The notes beneath the pieces were generated by a model. The model saw only the letters and a program-made list of their open reading frames with translations. It was not told where the DNA came from and made no database searches. A DNA stretch of 22,887 nt from CAKSFT01 sp045603125. Lineage in GTDB: Bacteria > Bacillota > Clostridia > UBA1381. Position numbers and translations under genes: made by a program. Below, in pieces: positions 1-6,793 of the stretch (positions within the stretch are counted from its first letter, which is position 1; every line of letters begins with the position of its first letter). The DNA lies in the NCBI GenBank assembly GCA_045603125.1, contig JAZULN010000064.1, positions 1 to 22,887 on the forward strand, written 5' to 3'.

Positions 1-600
1 ATAAAGCTTGTCGCCTTCAACCTGTTCCTGAGTTGCAAAGGCGTTACCCATATATATGTAATCGTTATATAGTTCAATCTTTAACTTGTTCTTGCCGTCT
101 TTTAAAACGTCAGAGATCAAAAACTCAAATGGAGCAAAGAAACCTTCATGAGTACCAACGCAAACATCGTTTACATAGCAAACTGCATAGTAGTCGGCCC
201 CCTTAAAGCAGATGTAATATGCTTTATTGTCCTTTTTTGAAAACTCAAATTCGGTTTCGTATGTGTCTTTATTATACCCAACAGGTCCACCATAGTGCGG
301 AAGGGTTATCTTTTCTTTACCATTTAGAGTGAATTCCTTAATGTCGAGTCTTTTTCTCTTATTTTCAATTTCCGGAGCATAATTTTTCAAAAATGGCTCA
401 TACTCCGCCCTCATTTTTTTAAGGGCAGCTTCTAACTCTTCCTTTGTATCAATTTTCTTTTGGGTCTTTATCGGATTATCAGTTGTGTCTTCTAGCTTAT
501 ACTGAACCTTTTTAAATTCCCTTGGCTTTATTTCGGTAAGCAGGTCCATTCTGCCGCCAATACCGTTTGCCGCAATATTTGCAAATACGTCGTTTGCCAT
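1..600 (-). CDS. Glycoside hydrolase family 2 protein, N-terminal part (cut by window start)
   Basis: Two hundred N-terminal codons are present with no stop; the C-terminus lies beyond base 1. The protein starts MANDVFANIAANGIGGRMDL. Residues about 95-190 read like the jelly-roll sugar-binding domain of GH2 enzymes (beta-galactosidase, beta-glucuronidase and relatives): a Y-x-T-E-F-x-F strand, then KGADYYAVCYVNDVCVGTHE, GFFAPFEF and a closing LKIELYND strand. The catalytic TIM barrel is outside the window, so substrate cannot be assigned. There is no signal peptide, which suggests a cytoplasmic enzyme. The ATG start has GGAGGAAG placed just upstream. The gene follows the G3E GTPase gene by only 16 bp, so it may be co-transcribed with it, although the functional link is unclear. 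The roughly 90-residue stretch before the jelly roll is unusually long and lysine-rich. Confidence 0.75.
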   Translation of the reverse strand, partial: MANDVFANIAANGIGGRMDLLTEIKPREFKKVQYKLEDTTDNPIKTQKKIDTKEELEAALKKMRAEYEPFLKNYAPEIENKRKRLDIKEFTLNGKEKITLPHYGGPVGYNKDTYETEFEFSKKDNKAYYICFKGADYYAVCYVNDVCVGTHEGFFAPFEFLISDVLKDGKNKLKIELYNDYIYMGNAFATQEQVEGDKLY

Positions 601-616
601 AGTTTCTTCCTCCAAA

Positions 617-1558
617 TCAATAAAATTCTGCTATTTCTTTTTCAGGCTTATCCGTTAGTTTTACTCTTGCGTCCTTAATTACCGGACCTTTTCCCCCGTA
701 TACCTTGTTATATTCATAAGAAATTTTTCCCGTTACCATTGCCCAGCTGGCATTTTTAATATACGAGCTGATTTTTCCTTTACAAAGAACCGGAAAAAAC
801 TCAATATCATCTTCACAACAAGTCATAATGTGTCTTCCGGCTAAAAAAGTGTTTTTGGGTAAATCCTTATTTAGCCCGATCATGCCTTTGAATAATATCT
901 CTTTTCCAACATATTTTTCAAGGTTTTCGCTCATATCCCGATACCATATGGCATAGTGTTCATCTGAAATTTCAACAATCGGCTCGTCGATATCAAAGGG
1001 TAGCGGGTCTTCAATCTCGTCATACTCGACTCTTCCATCCAAAAACTCATATGCCATATTAGTCCTTGGATTTACCGCCCTTACAATTTTATGAAACTCT
1101 AACTTATCCACCGTTTCATCTGCACGGTTGAATACTAAAACCTCAGCACTCTTTAGCTTATCTACCATTAAAGTTCGCATATTTTGGTTATAATTTAAAA
1201 ATGTTTTGGAGTCTGCAAACATCATCTCCTGCACCACTCCCCATTCATCGGGAAATGCCGCATAAAGACTATCGAGCATCCACATTCCGTTATATTCAAT
1301 TATGACCCTCTCTGCCTTATGCTTTTTTTCAAGTTCTTTTAAAAGCTTACGGTCTAAAAGACTTTCTTCTTCAATGACCTCTAAAAAGACATTCTCACCT
1401 GAGAACTTGTCCTTTTCGTATTCTTCCAGACCCTCTTCACATATAATTAAAAGGGTTCGTTCTTTATCGTTAAATCTCTTATCCTCCAGAGTTTCCTGAA
1501 TAAATTTGGTCTTACCCGATTCCAAAAACCCTGTAAATAAAAGTACAGGTACTCTCAT
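617..1558 (-). CDS. CobW-type G3E GTPase with a C-terminal TIGR03943/DUF1980-like domain
   Basis: A 313-residue protein with an N-terminal P-loop GTPase domain of the CobW/G3E type. The Walker A motif GFLESGKT is at residues 10-17, an IIEYNG motif takes the place of the usual EPSG, and FNRAD serves as the guanine-specificity (NKxD-like) motif. The Cys-x-Cys-Cys metal site of typical CobW proteins is absent. The last third (from about residue 215) contains YVGKEILFKGMIGL, GRHIMTCCEDD and PVLCKGK. This resembles the C-terminal domain of the TIGR03943/YcgQ-like proteins (GRxxxTCCxxD motif), which are genetically linked to CobW proteins and DUF318 permeases in other Firmicutes. The inferred role is metal homeostasis or metal-centre delivery. 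The start is supported by AAAGGAGG 7 bp upstream, and the gene begins 13 bp after the neighbouring GTPase, indicating an operon. The domain assignment at the C-terminus is from motif memory and needs a profile search. Confidence 0.75.
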   Translation of the reverse strand: MRVPVLLFTGFLESGKTKFIQETLEDKRFNDKERTLLIICEEGLEEYEKDKFSGENVFLEVIEEESLLDRKLLKELEKKHKAERVIIEYNGMWMLDSLYAAFPDEWGVVQEMMFADSKTFLNYNQNMRTLMVDKLKSAEVLVFNRADETVDKLEFHKIVRAVNPRTNMAYEFLDGRVEYDEIEDPLPFDIDEPIVEISDEHYAIWYRDMSENLEKYVGKEILFKGMIGLNKDLPKNTFLAGRHIMTCCEDDIEFFPVLCKGKISSYIKNASWAMVTGKISYEYNKVYGGKGPVIKDARVKLTDKPEKEIAEFY

Positions 1559-1571
1559 CCGGCTTCCTCCT

Positions 1572-2750
1572 TTATTTCAAGAATAAACTCTTAATTTTAT
1601 CTTCATCAATATTTGATCCGATAACGCAGATTCTGCCGGTCAATCCCGCAGCACCAACTCTTATGTCTACCTCACCCGGAATATAGTCAAAATGAATCCA
1701 TTCACCATTTTTGCCGGAAACTATACCCTTGGCTCTTAACACCATACCATATTCGTCGCTTTCTGAAAATGCCTTTAGTATTTCCTCAATTTCAGACTTA
1801 TCAAACACCTTTACAGTTTCTGTACCCCAGCTTGCAAAAACCTCATCCGCATGATGATGGTGATACTCGTGATCGTGGTGATGATGTCCACAGCTGCATT
1901 CTTCGTCATGGTCGTGGTGGTGGTGTCCACAACCGCACTCTTCATCATGGTCGTGGTGATGATGTCCGCAGCCACACTCCTCATCATGGTCGTGGTGATG
2001 ATGTCCGCATCCACACTCCTCATCATGGCCATGGTGATGATGCCCGCAGCCACACTCTTCATCATGGTCATGGTGATGATGCCCGCAACCACATTCTCCG
2101 TCATGATGATGGTGATGATGCTCGTGGGCAAGACTTTCAAGTTCTTCTTCCAAGCTATTTGTATTTTCCATTGCCTCTAAAATCTTGGCACCGCTTAAGC
2201 TTTCCCAGTCGGTAGTAATTAGTGTTGCGTCTTTATTATGCTCTCTTATAAGGTCAACCGCAGTCTTTATTCTATCCTGTCCGATTTTTCCTGTATGGCT
2301 CAAGATTACGGTCTTTGCGTTTTCAATCTGGTTATTGAAAAACTCGCCGAAATTTTTCATATACATTTTGCATTTTCCCGCATCTACAACAGCAACAAGT
2401 CCGTTTACCAAAACATCGTCATTATCAAGCTTTTTAACCGCACCCAATACGTCGCTTAATTTCCCCACGCCCGACGGCTCGATTATAATTCTATCGGGCG
2501 AAAACTCGGAAATCACCTTCTTTAGTGCCTCGCCAAAATCTCCCACAAGGCTACAACAGATGCAGCCTGAATTCATTTCGGTAATCTCAACACCGGCATC
2601 GGCTAAAAATCCACCGTCTATTCCGATTTCGCCAAATTCATTTTCGATTAAGACAACCTTTTCGTTTTTATATCCTTCTTCAATGAGCTTTTTTATCAAG
2701 GTAGTTTTTCCTGCCCCCAAAAAGCCTGAAAATATATCTATTTTAATCAT
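1572..2750 (-). CDS. CobW/YjiA-family G3E GTPase with a large His/Cys metal-binding repeat insert
   Basis: A 392-residue metallochaperone-type GTPase. Walker A GFLGAGKTT is at residues 9-17, the conserved NEFGEIGIDG loop follows, the metal-binding GCICC motif is at 62-66, and IIIEPSG is at 88-94. The guanine-specificity motif is SHTGK (151-155) instead of NKxD, a deviation seen in other members of the family. Residues 211-300 are an extreme His-rich tract containing six tandem 13-residue units of the form DEECGCGHHHHDH. The CobW C-terminal domain follows, with strands ending RICVIGSNIDEDKI. Proteins of this family hand Zn2+, Co2+ or related metals to client enzymes or act under metal limitation; the repeat tract would store or scavenge such ions. 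The start is supported by GGAGAGG upstream, and a promoter lies at about 2800-2830. It is the first gene of an operon with the second G3E GTPase. Confidence 0.9.
   Translation of the reverse strand: MIKIDIFSGFLGAGKTTLIKKLIEEGYKNEKVVLIENEFGEIGIDGGFLADAGVEITEMNSGCICCSLVGDFGEALKKVISEFSPDRIIIEPSGVGKLSDVLGAVKKLDNDDVLVNGLVAVVDAGKCKMYMKNFGEFFNNQIENAKTVILSHTGKIGQDRIKTAVDLIREHNKDATLITTDWESLSGAKILEAMENTNSLEEELESLAHEHHHHHHDGECGCGHHHHDHDEECGCGHHHHGHDEECGCGHHHHDHDEECGCGHHHHDHDEECGCGHHHHDHDEECSCGHHHHDHEYHHHHADEVFASWGTETVKVFDKSEIEEILKAFSESDEYGMVLRAKGIVSGKNGEWIHFDYIPGEVDIRVGAAGLTGRICVIGSNIDEDKIKSLFLK
1869..2102 (-). repeat. Six tandem 39-bp repeats encoding 13-residue His/Cys units
   Basis: Codons 217-294 of the GTPase gene consist of six contiguous 39-bp units, each encoding D-[EG]-E-C-[GS]-C-G-H-H-H-H-[DG]-H. 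The copies differ mainly at synonymous positions and at three residues (G for E in unit 1, G for D in unit 2, S for G in unit 6). Copy-number change by slippage is plausible and would stay in frame because 39 is divisible by three. Confidence 0.95.
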
Positions 2751-2770
2751 TTAAACCTCTCCTTTTTTAC

Positions 2771-2830
2771 CAGTTTAAACTGCAAATCACAATTTTCCCA
2801 TTATAACAGATATTGTACCACTTTTTTCAT
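2771..2830 (-). promoter_or_regulatory. Promoter and palindromic operator candidate for the G3E GTPase operon
   Basis: On the minus strand a TATAAT -10 box (2800-2805) is preceded by TG one base away, making an extended -10. The -35 region is weak (TGAAAA at 18-bp spacing). Downstream of the expected start, in the leader, is a perfect 12-bp palindrome CAGTTTAAACTG (2771-2782) that could be a repressor site. No known Zur or other metal-box match is claimed. Confidence 0.5.
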
Positions 2831-2922
2831 GTTTTGTCCACTAAATATCTAAATTTTTATAATATTTTTTAAGAAACTTTAAAAACTTCAGATTTTTTAT
2901 CTATTCTGCCCACTTTTTCCAT

Positions 2923-2970
2923 AAAAAAAGCCCTATTAAAGAGTCAGGTTTATCCTTTAATAAGACTTTT
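2923..2970 (-). terminator. Intrinsic terminator of the YitT-family gene
   Basis: On the minus strand, AAGTCTTATTAAAG pairs with CTTTAATAGGGCTT (G-U pairs included) around a 13-nt loop and is followed by a run of T. It lies 12 bp beyond the stop codon of the YitT-type gene. Confidence 0.75.
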
Positions 2971-2982
2971 AAAATATAATTT

Positions 2983-3876
2983 CTATTTTACTTTAGTATT
3001 TGTTGTAAAAACATCCGCAACCTCGGAGATTGTCATATAAGCTTTCGGGTCTATTTCATGAACAATCGTCCGCATTTTAGAAATCTGGAAACGGTTTACG
3101 ATAAAATAGATTACGTTTTTATCTACCTTCGAATATCCGCCCTGACAACTAAGTATGGTTGTTCCTGTCCTGAAATTTTCCATCAAAGCACTACTTACCT
3201 CGTCTGCCTTTTCGGTTATTATCATAACCCCTTTTGACCTGTCAAAACCCTCAACAATAAAGTCGACTGTTTTTAGAGCTGACATATAGGTCACTATGGA
3301 ATATAGCGGTAAAATCCAGCTGTTTAAAATGATTCCGCAGATTACATATAAAATTATGTTATATATCATAACGAACGTTCCAACCGTGATGCCGAGTTTT
3401 TTTGCAAAGATTACCGACATTACTTCTATTCCGTCGATTGCACCGCCATATCGGATAGTAAGACCGCTTCCGACACCCGAAATCATACCGCCAAATAATG
3501 CACATAAAAGAAGATCGTCTCCTGCCAAAGGCGATGCCATTGAAACATCGATAGGCGAAATATCAACAATAAACCACGCAGCTAATGAATACACTAAAAC
3601 CGCAAAGAGCGAATAAACCGTGAAAGTCGTCCCCTGCTTTTTATAGCCATAGATAAATAGCGGAACGTTTAGCAAAATCAGGAATACCGATAAGTTTAGA
3701 TTCTCAGGAGTCAGCTGGGATAAAAGCATAGATGTACCTGAAATTCCGCTATCGTATAAATTTACAGGCGTCAAAAATATCGTAACGCCAAAGGCATTGA
3801 TACAGCCTGCAATAAATAAAATTATAAAATTTTTTACGATAAATTTATCCGAAAATTTTGTGAGTTTTTTCTTCAT
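2983..3876 (-). CDS. YitT family membrane protein (DUF161 plus DUF2179)
   Basis: A 297-residue integral membrane protein. Hydrophobic segments lie at about residues 15-35, 55-75, 80-105, 120-140 and 160-195, and contain the glycine-rich GGMISGVGSGLTIRYGGAIDGIE motif region typical of YitT proteins. The soluble C-terminal domain (about 210-297) matches the DUF2179 pattern: KGVMIITEKADEVSSAL, then TTILSCQGGYS, VIYFIVNRFQ and a terminal DPKAYMTISEVADVF. The family is common in Firmicutes, often in several paralogues, and its transport role is undefined. The start has GGGAGGA placed well upstream. The gene is apparently monocistronic: it ends in its own terminator and is separated by 139 bp from the operon upstream. 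Confidence 0.9.
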   Translation of the reverse strand: MKKKLTKFSDKFIVKNFIILFIAGCINAFGVTIFLTPVNLYDSGISGTSMLLSQLTPENLNLSVFLILLNVPLFIYGYKKQGTTFTVYSLFAVLVYSLAAWFIVDISPIDVSMASPLAGDDLLLCALFGGMISGVGSGLTIRYGGAIDGIEVMSVIFAKKLGITVGTFVMIYNIILYVICGIILNSWILPLYSIVTYMSALKTVDFIVEGFDRSKGVMIITEKADEVSSALMENFRTGTTILSCQGGYSKVDKNVIYFIVNRFQISKMRTIVHEIDPKAYMTISEVADVFTTNTKVK

Positions 3877-4015
3877 AAAATCCTCCCTGTTATTTTTTTA
3901 GTTTTCTGTTGGAGTCTTATAGTGAATATGGTTTTTAAGATTTTATTTTATAAAGACTGTATAATTTAGATGCCGATATTTTTAACAACATCTTCGTATT
4001 AAGTTAGGATAAAAA

Positions 4016-4321
4016 TCAGTCTGATAATGTAACATTCCATGTTGAAAGAAAATCGGGATTTTCTACAACTTCACCGGTTGATCTTAATCTATATTCTCCT
4101 GGATTTGCAGGTTCGATTGCTGATGGATCGTTTGGAATATCAAATTCTTCTCCATCCTTTTTCTTTATATAAATAGTATTTTCTGTAACCGCAACTATTT
4201 CTCCCCAACTCTGTTTTTGTTCTACAAATTTATAGTCTTTGTTATAAAATGTCATTCCGACAAGAATGGTCTTTCCAATTAAATTTTCTTCATTTGTTTT
4301 TTTCTTTTTCTTCCAAAACAT
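4016..4321 (-). CDS. Small uncharacterised protein with a PGEYRLRSTGEVV motif
   Basis: A 101-residue soluble protein. It has a lysine-rich start (MFWKKKKKTNEEN), a beta-rich body (LIGKTILVGMTFYNKDYKF, GEIVAVTENTIYIKK) and the C-terminal signature PGEYRLRSTGEVVENPDFLSTW. I recognise this signature from a widespread family of small bacterial proteins with no assigned function; some members occur near toxins, as immunity proteins do, but nothing here supports that. AAAGGAG lies upstream of the ATG. It is the last gene of the group starting with the nicotinamidase-like gene, 72 bp after the DUF1653 gene. Product function is unknown. Confidence 0.75.
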   Translation of the reverse strand: MFWKKKKKTNEENLIGKTILVGMTFYNKDYKFVEQKQSWGEIVAVTENTIYIKKKDGEEFDIPNDPSAIEPANPGEYRLRSTGEVVENPDFLSTWNVTLSD

Positions 4322-4393
4322 TTATTTCTCCTTTGTTCTGCATTATTCGACATTCTTACCAGCTCCATATCAGCTCAGACCAAATTTAAATTT

Positions 4394-4624
4394 TCAAACC
4401 TTTTCAAATCTGTACTTCTGCTCTACTTCGGGATATTTTTCGTGGTCTACCTCTTCCAAAAACATATCAAGAGGTCTTATCCATAACGACTTTTCGCCGT
4501 ACATCTGTCTATAGACTACATAAGTTTCGCCCGTTTCTGAATGCTTTGCTATATCCTCCACCCGATACAAGTTACCCTTAAAATGCTTATAAACAGCACC
4601 AATTTCCAGTTTTCTCATAATCAT
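4394..4624 (-). CDS. DUF1653 domain protein
   Basis: A 76-residue protein, essentially one DUF1653 domain: GAVYKHFKGNLYRVEDIAKH, then ETYVVYRQMYGEKSLWIRP and LDMFLEEV. The function of the domain is not established; it is often found in small proteins or fused to other domains in Firmicutes and Proteobacteria. The first ATG (4622-4624) overlaps the stop of the upstream gene as ATGA. The third codon is also ATG (4616-4618). The AGAGG ribosome binding site is only 4 nt from the first but 10 nt from the second, so translation from 4618 (74 residues) is just as likely. The overlap implies translational coupling with the nicotinamidase-like gene. Confidence 0.85.
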   Translation of the reverse strand: MIMRKLEIGAVYKHFKGNLYRVEDIAKHSETGETYVVYRQMYGEKSLWIRPLDMFLEEVDHEKYPEVEQKYRFEKV

Positions 4625-5115
4625 ATAACCTCTATTTGTACCGCTTTCATGGCATCGAGTGCTGTATTATGACTTTCCACGCTCACCCCTGCACAACATT
4701 TGCTATCTACGACTATTTTTATTTCAGGGAATGCGGCCTTTAGTATCATTGCATTTGAAATGACGCAAATATCTGTACACAGTCCGCATAGTTCGATTTC
4801 TTCCGCATCCGTTATCATCTTTGGTAAATCAACGCTTCCGAATGTAATTTTATCTACAATTTCATTTGCATACGGCTTTAATTCACCACATATCTGCCAG
4901 CCGTCGGTGTCTTTAATGCAATGCTCTACCGGAAGATTTTTGCCCTCCTGTGATTTAATATAATCGGCAAAGTGTGTGTCACGGGTAAAGATAACTTTGC
5001 CGTCAAAGTTTTTAACCTTTTCGACTACATCCGGAACTATTGCCTCGGCAAGCTTACTTCCAAGGCTGCCTGTTATAAAATCATTTTGCATATCAACTAC
5101 AATTAAATATTTCAT
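4621..5115 (-). CDS. Nicotinamidase-like cysteine hydrolase (isochorismatase superfamily)
   Basis: A 164-residue cytosolic enzyme with the alpha/beta isochorismatase fold. The nicotinamidase catalytic triad is visible: Asp8 (in VVDMQNDF), Lys89 (VDKITFGS) and Cys117 (CGLCTDICV). Metal-site residues typical of PncA are present as Asp46 and His48 (TRDTHFADY) and His65 (LPVEHC). The cis-peptide neighbourhood CTDICVISNA is conserved. The likely reaction is hydrolysis of nicotinamide to nicotinate and ammonia in NAD salvage, although other amides are possible in this superfamily. The start has AGGTG upstream, and a good promoter lies at 5159-5187. It is the first gene of an operon with the DUF1653 gene, with a 4-bp overlap. 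Confidence 0.85.
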   Translation of the reverse strand: MKYLIVVDMQNDFITGSLGSKLAEAIVPDVVEKVKNFDGKVIFTRDTHFADYIKSQEGKNLPVEHCIKDTDGWQICGELKPYANEIVDKITFGSVDLPKMITDAEEIELCGLCTDICVISNAMILKAAFPEIKIVVDSKCCAGVSVESHNTALDAMKAVQIEVI

Positions 5116-5158
5116 ATTTTCACCTTTTTCTGTTTAGAATAATTCAATTTACGTATCA

Positions 5159-5187
5159 ATTATACCACAAATACCCACCATTTGCAA
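5159..5187 (-). promoter_or_regulatory. Promoter of the nicotinamidase-like operon
   Basis: On the minus strand, TTGCAA (5182-5187), a 17-bp spacer and TATAAT (5159-5164) form a sigma-A promoter. A TG one base before the -10 box makes it an extended -10. It is 44 bp upstream of the start codon. Confidence 0.75.
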
Positions 5188-5231
5188 CTGATTTCCACCC
5201 ATTTTAGAATATAATTTCGAAGGCAGCTTAT

Positions 5232-5265
5232 GAAAAACCCGACACCTTTTGGTGTCGGGTTTTTA
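5232..5265 (-). terminator. Strong intrinsic terminator after the beta-helix gene
   Basis: A perfect 14-bp inverted repeat (AAAAACCCGACACC / GGTGTCGGGTTTTT, 5233-5264) with a TTTT or AAAA loop and T-runs on both strands. It begins directly at the stop codon of the beta-helix gene and would also block plus-strand transcription. Confidence 0.92.
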
Positions 5266-5266
5266 T

Positions 5267-6571
5267 TTAAAATTCCATATTATTTCGCTTTTTCCAGTCA
5301 TCAATTTCCTTTTCAATATCAACGCTTTTAAACTTTGCGTCTTTTTCAACGCCCTTATAGTCGTCAAAGGTTTTATATTTTTTGCCGTATAGCTGATTTA
5401 CAAGCTCAAAATTTCCGCTATATGTATTTCCCTCAATTATAAACTGTTCATCCGCCTCAGGTGCGCAAACCGAGAATATCGCCGCACCATATGGTGCATC
5501 TACAAATATATTATTTTTTATTTCCTGATGTCCGCCCTCTGTCGGAGCCTTCATTCTCCACATAAACGCATGGTGTCCCATAGGTTCCGGCCAGATTTCA
5601 GAAAAACGTGGCATTTCTTCGCCAAGCTTTGAAAAACCTTCTCCCGCATAAGCACAGATATTTCCGTTAAATTCTGCATGAAGAGGTACTATATCTCTTT
5701 GTTCTAAAGCGCCCATACCGCATCTTAAAAATACATTATTATTAAAAATCATATTCTTTGCCGGCTGACAGTTTTTTCCGCCCTGATGGGTTACTGCTGA
5801 ATCATAGATATTATCAAAGTAGCATCCGGTGACGCTAAAGTTTTCCGCAACATCCCATGCTTCCACACCGTTTCCGCATCTGATTTTTCTCTCAAAACTC
5901 CATACTGCACCCCCGATATTTTGGAAAACGCAGTTTTTAATAGTGAGGTTTCTTGTGGGTCTATCCCCTGAAATTCCGCAGAATGCGTTTATAAATCTCA
6001 GGTTTTCAATAATCATATTCTCGCCGTTTTCCGCAAGAGTTTTCGGTCCGATAAATACACCCTCTATGCTCTTATAAAATTTTGCCGGGTTTTCTTTTGA
6101 ATATAGATAAATCTTTTGATCCTTAATTTCTCTTCCGTCACGAAAACTCATAACTGTTTCCCCAAGACCATTTGAGAAATAGTCACCCTGCTCGGTCATT
6201 TCATCTATTGACCACCTAAGAGTTCCAAACATGTCCCCATCATTAAATATGATATTACACATTTCTACCCAATCAAATTCTTCACAAACCCAGATGTTTT
6301 TTTGAATTTCCTTCCAGAATTTCTCATCTTTTAGGTCTTTTGATGCACTAAATGTCGGCATTGCACCTTCGCCATACGCCCCATAATATATAGGTTTATC
6401 CGCTGTGCCCGGTTTATTATGAACAGCTCCCCTAATTAAACTTCCACGCTTAAAAAGGACCTTGTCGCCAGGTTTTACATCCAAGTTTTCATTAGTTAAA
6501 ATCGGTTCGTTTTCCGACAAACCACTATTTTCATTCTTTCCATTTTCAGGGTCAATGTAATATGTTGCCAC
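5267..6571 (-). CDS. Right-handed parallel beta-helix protein (putative polysaccharide lyase or glycosidase)
   Basis: A 434-residue protein opening YYIDPENGKNENSG and GTADKPIYYGAYGEG, the N-terminal cap pattern of beta-helix carbohydrate enzymes. Rungs rich in N-[NS]-x-[FI]-x(2-5)-[GC] follow through residues about 170-380 (NLTIKNCVFQNIGGAVW, FSVTGCYFDNIYDSAV, MIFNNNVFLRCGMGAL, IKNNIFVDAPYGAAIF). No signal peptide is present, so it probably acts in the cytoplasm on imported oligosaccharide. The exact activity (lyase, hydrolase or epimerase-like) cannot be read from motifs. The start codon is GTG, supported by GGGAGG 9 bp upstream. The gene is transcribed alone from a consensus promoter with an AraC-type operator, divergent from the AraC gene, and ends in a strong terminator. 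The same operator controls the plus-strand operon at 7710-10946, which suggests a shared pathway. Confidence 0.8.
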   Translation of the reverse strand: MATYYIDPENGKNENSGLSENEPILTNENLDVKPGDKVLFKRGSLIRGAVHNKPGTADKPIYYGAYGEGAMPTFSASKDLKDEKFWKEIQKNIWVCEEFDWVEMCNIIFNDGDMFGTLRWSIDEMTEQGDYFSNGLGETVMSFRDGREIKDQKIYLYSKENPAKFYKSIEGVFIGPKTLAENGENMIIENLRFINAFCGISGDRPTRNLTIKNCVFQNIGGAVWSFERKIRCGNGVEAWDVAENFSVTGCYFDNIYDSAVTHQGGKNCQPAKNMIFNNNVFLRCGMGALEQRDIVPLHAEFNGNICAYAGEGFSKLGEEMPRFSEIWPEPMGHHAFMWRMKAPTEGGHQEIKNNIFVDAPYGAAIFSVCAPEADEQFIIEGNTYSGNFELVNQLYGKKYKTFDDYKGVEKDAKFKSVDIEKEIDDWKKRNNMEF

Positions 6572-6620
6572 AGTTAATTTCCTCCCACCAAGACTAATTG
6601 TAAAAATTCATTTAACTTAT

Positions 6621-6649
6621 ATTTTACCAAAAAAATAGAAAAATGTCAA
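6621..6649 (-). promoter_or_regulatory. Promoter of the beta-helix gene
   Basis: On the minus strand, TTGACA (6644-6649), a 17-bp spacer and TAAAAT (6621-6626). The expected transcription start is near 6614. The 36-bp operator begins 9 bp upstream of the -35 box. Confidence 0.85.
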
Positions 6650-6658
6650 TGTACCCTT

Positions 6659-6694
6659 TTGACATCAATTTGGACAATTTTGACTTGTTTTGAT
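6659..6694 (-). promoter_or_regulatory. AraC-type operator, copy A
   Basis: A 36-bp site that matches copy B (7611-7646) at 33 of 36 positions. Read toward the beta-helix gene it begins ATCAAAACAA, continues GTCAAAATTGTCC and ends TGTCAA. It contains four TCAAAA-like half-sites spaced 9-12 bp apart, about one helical turn. This suits a dimeric AraC-family protein whose two helix-turn-helix motifs per monomer touch successive major grooves. It covers roughly -45 to -80 relative to the expected start. Confidence 0.75.
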
Positions 6695-6731
6695 AAAGTT
6701 TACTTTTATTCATTTTTATCTCAAAAATGAT

Positions 6732-6761
6732 TTGACATCCCACAATATTCTATGCTATAAT
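6732..6761 (+). promoter_or_regulatory. Promoter of the AraC-family regulator gene
   Basis: TTGACA (6732-6737), an 18-bp spacer and TATAAT (6756-6761) preceded by TGC, so an extended -10. It lies 32 bp upstream of the regulator's ATG. Operator copy A ends 37 bp upstream of this -35 box, so autoregulation is possible. Confidence 0.85.
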
Positions 6762-6793
6762 CAAACCAAATTACAGGAGCAGGTGGTGAAAAT

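Noticed and set aside
1869..2102. Tandem repeats resembling a small CRISPR array
   Set aside because: The 39-bp units are contiguous with no spacers, lie inside a coding frame and have no cas genes nearby.
1769..2215. Long open frames on both strands across the His-rich repeat
   Set aside because: They are by-products of the 39-bp tandem repeat, which keeps all frames open; they lack ribosome binding sites and their proteins are low-complexity.
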